64,000 bases of DNA. Source: Holothuria scabra. Taxonomy: Eukaryota > Echinodermata > Holothuroidea > Aspidochirotida > Holothuriidae. Where the stretch lies: NCBI GenBank assembly GCA_037179385.1, contig CM074179.1, positions 74,947,719 through 75,011,718 on the forward strand. The letters run 5' to 3'. Positions 57,661-64,000 of this stretch are shown here, one piece after another (positions within the stretch are counted from its first letter, which is position 1; each line of letters begins with the position of its first letter). A program made the translations under genes and the position numbers. Below the pieces are notes generated by a model that saw nothing but the letters and a program-made list of their open reading frames with translations, did no database searches and was not told the origin of the DNA.

Positions 57661-59286
57661 GGAAACAGTATTTGTGTAATAATGGAAGGTATGTTCATGA
57701 TAAATTTGACCAGGCCACTCGACTGTCATAAGACATTTGGCGACTATGCCTTTTTTCTATATAAGCAGTGGGTTGTGTATGCCATGAGGTTTTTAAAGGC
57801 ATCAGAAATACATATAGTATTCGATCATCCTGGTCGTCATGGAACTTTACCTAAAGACATAGAACGACAGAGGAGAGACTATGTAGCTGGTAGAAATTCA
57901 TGTGAGTTTGATGATACTTATACTTCTGTTTGCTCAACCACACATAAGCCTTCAAATTGGACATGTTTTATCTCCAACCGGTCAAATAAAAGTTTGCTTG
58001 TCACATATTTATGCTATGAGATTATTGACATTGCAAAGTCTTTTGAATACTGCCCAGGGAGACTAGTCACAGCTGGTGGGTTTGATGGTGATTCAATAGA
58101 TAAAGCACGTCAAATATGTGATGGTGTGGTATTTTTTGTACCCTCTTTGTCATCAAATCATGAGGAAGGGGATTCTCGAGTTTGGTTTCATGCAGTTGAG
58201 ACCCCTTGTACAACTGTTATCATCTATAGTCCAGACCGTGATACCTTTCATATTGGCCTACCCCTCATGAACACACACTTTAGAGGTAAGCATGTATATG
58301 TCCAACTTAGGAAACAGTTTCATAATGATCTATTTGTTTCAATGAATGCACTTTGTTCATCATTATTACAAGATTTCGACCTTCAAGTACTTGGGGTGTA
58401 TCTTCCTTTGGCTCCAACATTTTTGCAAATGATTTTCATTTGTAGTGGTTGTGATTATGTGTCTTTTTTCAAAGGACAGTCCAAATTGTCATTTCTTAAG
58501 GCCTTCTTTCGCAATGCAAAGTTTATTACTGGTGGACCTCACCAAGGACTTCTAAGCATGGGTGACTCTGAAAGTTTTTCTGATGGGTTGTATGCGTTCT
58601 ATAGACTTATTGGGTGTGTGTACTTCCATGCACATGCCGGAGGGTTTGCAGAAGATAGCCCAGAGGAAGTATTTCATTCTGTACTCCTTCCAGATATGAG
58701 CACAGAAGACCATCATGTTGCCTTTGTATCGAAAATACGAGAAGGACATTTTCACAGAATTAATGACGAAGCCCATTGGATGCCATCTGCATCATGCCTT
58801 CATTTTCATTGGCTCCGTTGTTGTTGGACATTTCAGTTATGGGCTCAAGCATGCTTGAGTGATGTTGTAGTTCCCGATGTTACATCTTATGGTTGGGAAA
58901 AGAATGAAACTGGTTTGAAGGCAATTTGGGATACACCTGAAAATTTGTCTAGAATTGCAGAGAGCACTCAGTTTTTGAAAGTTGGTTGTAAATGTAAGAA
59001 AGGTTGTTCCACGAAACGATGCAAGTGCGTCAAGTCTAACATCACATGTGGTCCATCGTGCTGTTGTTGCAATTGTGAGAATAATGCACAGTGTCAAACA
59101 GGTCTCACTGAGGGTATTGAAACAGAAGACGCAGACAGTAGCTGGGACTCTGATAGCACACACGATCTTCTAGATCGCTCTGGACCATACACTACACATG
59201 TAGAATCTAGTTCTGGAACAGATTCAGATAGTGATGGTTTACAGTCTGACGCATATGACCTTGAATATGACACTAGTACAGAGTAA
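57595..59286 (+). CDS. C-terminal part: 5'-nuclease-like domain, CXC zinc domain, acidic tail
   Basis: This frame is open from 57565. Family-like sequence starts ATTFLQKRYPEAFLEKPDHI, before the first ATG (57682), which argues for continuation of the upstream protein rather than a separate gene. Counting from Met 57682: TFGDYAFFLYKQWV (about 15-28) and IHIVFDHPGRHG (about 43-54); NHEEGDSR (E161, D164); a strand ending SPDRDTFHIGL (D185, D187); and FICSGCDYVSFFKG (C257-D258-Y259). The acidic residues plus GCDY resemble the active-site layout of FEN1/XPG or PIN-like 5' nucleases. Residues 436-468 form a tesmin/TSO1-type CXC motif (GCKCKKGC, RCKCVK, CGPSCCCCNC). The last 60 residues are Asp/Ser/Glu-rich. 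It likely acts on DNA in the nucleus; catalysis is unproven. Confidence 0.8.
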   Translation, partial: ATTFLQKRYPEAFLEKPDHINQGNSICVIMEGMFMINLTRPLDCHKTFGDYAFFLYKQWVVYAMRFLKASEIHIVFDHPGRHGTLPKDIERQRRDYVAGRNSCEFDDTYTSVCSTTHKPSNWTCFISNRSNKSLLVTYLCYEIIDIAKSFEYCPGRLVTAGGFDGDSIDKARQICDGVVFFVPSLSSNHEEGDSRVWFHAVETPCTTVIIYSPDRDTFHIGLPLMNTHFRGKHVYVQLRKQFHNDLFVSMNALCSSLLQDFDLQVLGVYLPLAPTFLQMIFICSGCDYVSFFKGQSKLSFLKAFFRNAKFITGGPHQGLLSMGDSESFSDGLYAFYRLIGCVYFHAHAGGFAEDSPEEVFHSVLLPDMSTEDHHVAFVSKIREGHFHRINDEAHWMPSASCLHFHWLRCCWTFQLWAQACLSDVVVPDVTSYGWEKNETGLKAIWDTPENLSRIAESTQFLKVGCKCKKGCSTKRCKCVKSNITCGPSCCCCNCENNAQCQTGLTEGIETEDADSSWDSDSTHDLLDRSGPYTTHVESSSGTDSDSDGLQSDAYDLEYDTSTE

Positions 59287-59877
59287 TATTGTGGAACTAT
59301 AACTTTTGGCATTTTTTTCACTAACAAAATGTCCTTTACCAAACAATTGCTTCAGGATGTTGTCTGAAGGTTACATATAACAATTTTTGAAACAAAAAAT
59401 AGTTTCAGTATGGGACATGTGCCCAATGTTCCACGAATTTTATTATCTTGTGTACTACCTTAAAGCTCAAATTTCTTTCTTGTTTTCTTTCTTTACACAG
59501 CTATTGGACGAATGTTCCATTCTGCAGGTTGCCATTGCTCACCTGTGCAGTCATGTATGGAATGTTCTGTATTGTGACTGCACTACCTGGACAATGTTGC
59601 CATCATGATATGTCAGTAACTACGTCTATAATTACATGGCATATCGTGACAAGTGTGAGTATAAACTGCAGTCGGGCTTTAACTATAGCTATTACCAGGG
59701 TAGGAAGTAAAAGAGGGAAGTGACGCCACATGTTTCCTTTCTAGCTCCATGAAAAATATTAAGGGTGTGTTTCTTGTTTCAAGTAAATTTTTAAAACAGA
59801 AAAAAGTTAGTTCCCTCTCTGTCCCTAGCCACCAGGTATTATCTTGTAAATCGGTCCTTGCCATGTCTTGTCTTTTT
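59287..59877. other. Presumed 3' UTR and downstream flank
   Basis: No coding frame of interest. I saw no AATAAA in the first kilobase; the first clear one is at 60582-60587. Confidence 0.4.
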
Positions 59878-60182
59878 CAATGGTGTAACCAGACTTTTTT
59901 TAATTTAGAGGGGCTGAAGGGGGTAGAGGTTAAAGTAGAGGGGGCAAGCAATAATGACAAGTGGAGCACCATTGTTGGTTGGCATGTAGCACACTGAGAA
60001 AACTTTTGGATAAAAATGCCTCTCAGATTGCTGGAAATGGCACTTATCAGGCTATCTGCCTTGTGAGTTCCTGTTAATGATTCTTTATTTTTGTCTTTTT
60101 CAAACTTTTCCCACAATTTTTTAAGGGGACAAGCGACGGGGCAGCTCCAGACCCCCTTGCCACCCCTCTGGTTATGCCACTG
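59878..60182. mobile_element. 305-bp hAT-like MITE (CAATGGTGTAACCAGA ends)
   Basis: Left end CAATGGTGTAACCAGAC; reverse-complemented right end CAGTGGCATAACCAGAG. Thirteen of the first 16 bases agree. Interior has diverged structured-repeat phrases (TGGAGCACCATTGTTGGTTG near 59963, CCTCTCAGATTGCTGGAAAT near 60020). Flanking octamers GTCTTTTT and GTTGTTGT are only partly alike. Confidence 0.65.
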
Positions 60183-61997
60183 GTTGTTGTTAAAAAACAT
60201 GATACTTAGGGGATTTGCCACTTACAAAAACTAATGGCTTAAGAAATGCAGAAGATTTTTCTCTTCTAAGAGATGTAAACTGCATCTCATTAGCTTGTAT
60301 CATTTGGAAGATACTAATTTTCAAAGAATTGCAATTTTTTTCTGAAGATGCGGTGCATTATGGGAAATCGATGATGTCTTAGCAGCACACTAATTTGATT
60401 TAGCATTGAATTTCTTTATGATATTAGAATCACTGTAGGGGATACATAGCAGCCTTGTTTGCTATGCTGTAAATATGGTGTAGATTTGTGATATATCTAC
60501 ACATACATAGAAAGATACTTAAACATTCCAAAAGAATCAAATTCCAAGGACAAACAGGACATTCAATGATAAAGAAATTCAAATAAAATCTGAGGCAATG
60601 TGCCCATTTTACATAATATTCTGTGACCTTGATTGAAACTGGATGTATTTTTTGACAAAAATAGGTAGTTATCTATTTCAGTTCAAATAGGTAGTTATCT
60701 ATTTCAGTTCAATAGTAGTGAAAGGTGAGGTGAGTAGGGTTCATAGATTCCAAAACCAGGTAAGTTTTGGGGATTTCATGTTAGATGTCTTGAGTTAGGT
60801 GAAAAGTATCCGTCCACTATGTTTTGAAACTTAGATACAAACTTTGTCATTCCTCAATATGGGCACCACCAGTGTCAAATTCAAAACAAAATTATCAGCA
60901 ATACAACAGCAACTGATATTATTCTTGTTGATGCTTCAGTATTCCTTTTTCAAAGCATGGCATGAGCAGACATCATGCTGCAACAAAATTAATATTTTAG
61001 AACAGATTTGAAATTGCTGCATTTGGAACATGCTCAAATTATCATTACATGGTCACTCATAGTTTGCTTTCGAAAGTTTGAGGCAAAAAAGTTTGCAAGG
61101 AGTAATATTCGGGTAATTTTAAAAAGGGGTTTCAGACCAAATTGTATTCTTGTAACTGCCAAATGGGGTTTGACATTAGTAGTTTAGGGAAACTACATTC
61201 AGGTCCTGAAGATTTTAGGTCAGTGACACTGGGGAAAATTTTGTCTTGTACTCTTTTACTGATTTGGCATTCAGAATTCCAAATTCACATTGCAACAGTG
61301 TTAGAAGAGACCTACCCATGATTGCCAAGTTTCAGTTTTACAGAATTACAAACAACTTTTGGTCAGCATGGGCTGCTAATCCCCACGCCTTGCCTCCCGC
61401 AGGTAGTTAATATCCTGCTTCAAACGTGTTCAGTTCAGTTGAAACTTGAAAACTGTGCATGAAAATGGTACCTGTGCATGTGATTGCATTCAAATGTCAC
61501 TAGCATTATTGCATGAAGTTTCACAGTAGTTCCATTTTCAATTAATGCAAGTGGGACAAATATTTCATTGAGATGTGCATGACTACACTAAAATCAATCA
61601 GAATAGTTTTAATTGCAAAAAACAGAAAAGTATATATTTTCCTTTTTATTTCTTTGTGCAACTTGTGTGTTTGTACTGTCTGCTCTTTCCTATGAGTTCT
61701 TTCTCATATCAGGTATTTGTGTAAGTTAACAATTACGGCATTCTCTGGTCTAGCATTGGTTTGAAATTCATTCATTTTTGATTCCCATTTCATATGGTGG
61801 GCTGTGACTTAGTAAATATAAACAGGTTATTCAAATAAAAAAAAATGTCCACATGCTGTGGTATTAGCAGTAATCGACAGAAGTGCTGCCCAATGCTAGG
61901 TGATTCTGTATTATGGTGAGCTGTCAGTTCTTGAGTACAAACTGCCAAACAAAGGTGTAACTTGAGTTACCAAAAGAGGTACATGGGTAGCTTATGT
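60183..61997. other. No gene recognised
   Basis: AT-rich. A 27-bp direct duplication (AGGTAGTTATCTATTTCAGT...) lies at 60663-60715. No convincing coding frame. Confidence 0.6.
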
Positions 61998-63465
61998 ATA
62001 CCATAATTCCTGCCACATATGTTTATTCATAATTTAAATATCTTATATATAAATATGCCCAGAGATGTTTATTTTTGTTATTTTCATGCATTATTTAGTC
62101 CGTCCATTTACATTTTTTTAACTTTTTTTAACTGTGAAGTAATAATAGACCATTTCCTTTTCATGTTACCATGGTTGGTTACAAAATTTATATGCTCCTC
62201 ACCTGGGGCCCATCCTATGTAAAGACTATTTCCACCTTGACAAAGGATGTCTTGTATTTGTTATTTTATGTAAATTCTAGATTCAAGCATTTATGTCAAG
62301 TTGTACAGTGTAACCATTTAAGAAGAGCACCATTGAAACCTGTTTTCTACTGTTACTGTTATTTCAATGAAAAAAGCTCCCCACCAAAGGTGCAGCTGTA
62401 GTATACCATATTTCTTGCCTCGGTATTATTTAATTTTAAATCTTATACATGACAGAGTCCGAGGGATACTAATTTTTTTATTTCTTTTGTTGTATTTTGC
62501 TTGTATTCGTTATTCTTTTGATAACATTTTTTAACCGTAAAGCTGTGACACACCATTTCCTTTCCATGTCACCATGTTGGTTGCAAATTTTATTTGCTCC
62601 TTTTTTGGGGTACATGCCATGTAACAATCATTTTCACCTTGACTAAGGATCTCTTATTTCTGCTATGTTATGCAAGGCCTGGTTATTTTGAGCAGTGATG
62701 CCAAGTTGTTTAATGTGTGCATATATGAAGAGTACCATTGACACCAGATTTTAACTGAGACTACATTTTTGGTGCCCTCAGTTTGCTCTAACTTTGTGTT
62801 GTTTGAGACCTTTTCAGTTGATTGTTACAAGTTTAAGCAAATACCTCACTGTTTGACATTTTTTTTTTCTCATTCCATTTATGCCAAGTTGTACAGTGTA
62901 AGCATTTAAGAAGAGCACAATTGAAACCTGTTTTTTACTGTGACTGTTATTTCAATGAAAAAAGCTGCCCACCAAAGGTGCAGCTGTAGTATACCATATT
63001 TCTTGCCACAGTATTATTTAATTTTAAATCTTATACATGACAGAGTCCGAGGGATGCTAATTTTTTTATTTCTTTTGTTGTATTTTGCTTGTATTCGTTA
63101 TTCTTTTGATAACATTTTTTAACTGTGAAGCTGTGACACACCATTTCCTTTCCATGTTTCCATGTTGGTTGCAAATTTTATATGCTCCTCATTTGGAGTA
63201 CATTCCATGTAACAATCATTATCACCTTGACTAAGGATCTCTTATTTCTGCTGTTATGCAAGGTCTGTGTTATTTTGAGCATTGATGCCAAGTTGTTTAA
63301 TGTGTGCATGCATTAAGAGTGCCATTGTAACCAGAGTTTAACTGAGACTACATGTTCGGTGTCCTCAGTTTGCTCTTACTTTGTGTTGTTTGGGACCTTT
63401 TCAGTCGGTTGTTACAAGTTTAAGCAAATACCTCACTGTTTGACATCTTTTTTCTCATTCCAAAC
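61998..63465. repeat. Tandem repeat, about 588-bp unit, two full copies and a diverged partial copy
   Basis: CAAGTTGTACAGTGTAA occurs at 62297 and 62885; AGTATACCATATTTCTTGCC at 62401 and 62989; GCTGTGACACACCATTTCC at 62541 and 63129. The offset is 588 bp in each case. A diverged earlier partial copy spans 61998-62296 (ATACCATAATTCCTGCC, AATAGACCATTTCCTTTTCA). The last unit ends about 63465. Open frames inside are short. Confidence 0.85.
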
Positions 63466-64000
63466 ACAAAACTTCCCATAACGTCTTTTCATGTACGTCT
63501 TCCCATTGAAGGAAATGTTCACACAAAATACTGTACAGCGTTGATTATCTATACAGGTAGTTATTTTTCAGTATATTTAACAAGTTTTGTTTAAAAGAAA
63601 AACAAACACTTTTGCTTTCACCATCAATTTATAATATATTCTTTCATTTACTTTCATCCTTACTTTATCTTTCATGTATCATTTCTTTTCCAAGAAAAGT
63701 TTACTCTGCTCTTAAATAATATATATATTAAAATTTAAAGTTGTGTGTCTGTACTTTTATTATAGTGTCCTTGTCACTATGTTGTAGAAAATTGCAAGAG
63801 GCAGATTCTCACTGAGAGAAACATTTTAATTGTGCTTGTTGCAGTTTCAAATTCAGCCCGGTTGCTCTATACTTGAAAATGGGAAACAACTGTAAGCATC
63901 ACCATAATTCCAAACGTTTGATGCAAAACTTAAAAAATTCATAGGGCATACACTGGCACACAGAGCAGTGGTATAAATTTGCCAGGCTACAATATTGCAT
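63466..64000. other. No gene recognised
   Basis: AT-rich end of window; nothing identified. Confidence 0.6.

Noticed and set aside
57682..59286. Independent second gene of a bicistronic unit starting at ATG 57682
   Set aside because: Family-like sequence (ATTFLQKRYPEAF, DHINQGNS) precedes that ATG in the same frame, and only 26 bases separate it from the upstream stop; one frameshifted gene is simpler.
62019..63122. Small open frames in the 588-bp tandem repeat
   Set aside because: Short, AT-driven, and not kept in frame between repeat units.

Overview
The window looks like animal nuclear DNA from a marine invertebrate, probably an echinoderm or related deuterostome. The evidence is a spliced gene with GT/AG introns, non-LTR retrotransposons of L1/Tx1 and Jockey/CR1 type, a Crypton-type tyrosine recombinase, tRNA-derived SINE sequence, hAT-like elements, foldback-type repeats and many poly-C/G tracts. 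The phylum is an inference from overall character; no marker gene fixes it. Host genes are sparse and most of the window is layered mobile DNA.

Layout: 0-5 kb holds a frameshifted fragment of a transposon-associated protein (888-1090), an exon with a signal peptide and one Ig-like domain (2682-3042) and a small MITE. A 5'-truncated L1/Tx1 LINE with a perfect 15-bp target-site duplication lies at 5292-6807, and a minus-strand LINE remnant at 7.86-8.51 kb. From 10 to 25 kb there are tandem repeats, a minus-strand tRNA-SINE split by a hAT-like element (11.73-13.29 kb), a TTGGGC-rich element (18.8-20.0 kb) and a solo LTR with 4-bp TSD (21932-22453). From 25.7 to 31.3 kb a 5.6-kb element ending in GCCCAT-rich arrays interrupts a ~145-bp repeat family that carries DR1-like nuclear-receptor motifs. 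A Crypton-like recombinase gene (34180-35394) keeps its catalytic core but has two in-frame stops near its N-terminus. From 39.2 to 43.4 kb the 145-bp repeat returns as an array split by a LINE. From 43.7 to 47.9 kb one hAT-like element sits inside another, each defined by its own 8-bp TSD.

The main gene is at 52.6-59.3 kb: a candidate promoter and 5' exon, a short phase-0 intron, then about 4.9 kb of nearly continuous coding sequence. I read it as one protein of about 1,690 residues. It has an N-terminal Cys/His region, a central DN...FHG / GD / GEWH domain, a C-terminal domain with 5'-nuclease-like acidic motifs (EEGDSR, DRD, SGCDY), a tesmin/TSO1-type CXC zinc domain and an acidic tail. 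A single -1 frame change near 57.59 kb divides it into two long open frames. The family appears, from memory, to be widespread but uncharacterised in invertebrates; it is the best candidate here for an undescribed system. Downstream lie a MITE and a ~588-bp tandem repeat (62.0-63.5 kb).

All family names come from reading motifs by eye; no database search was possible.
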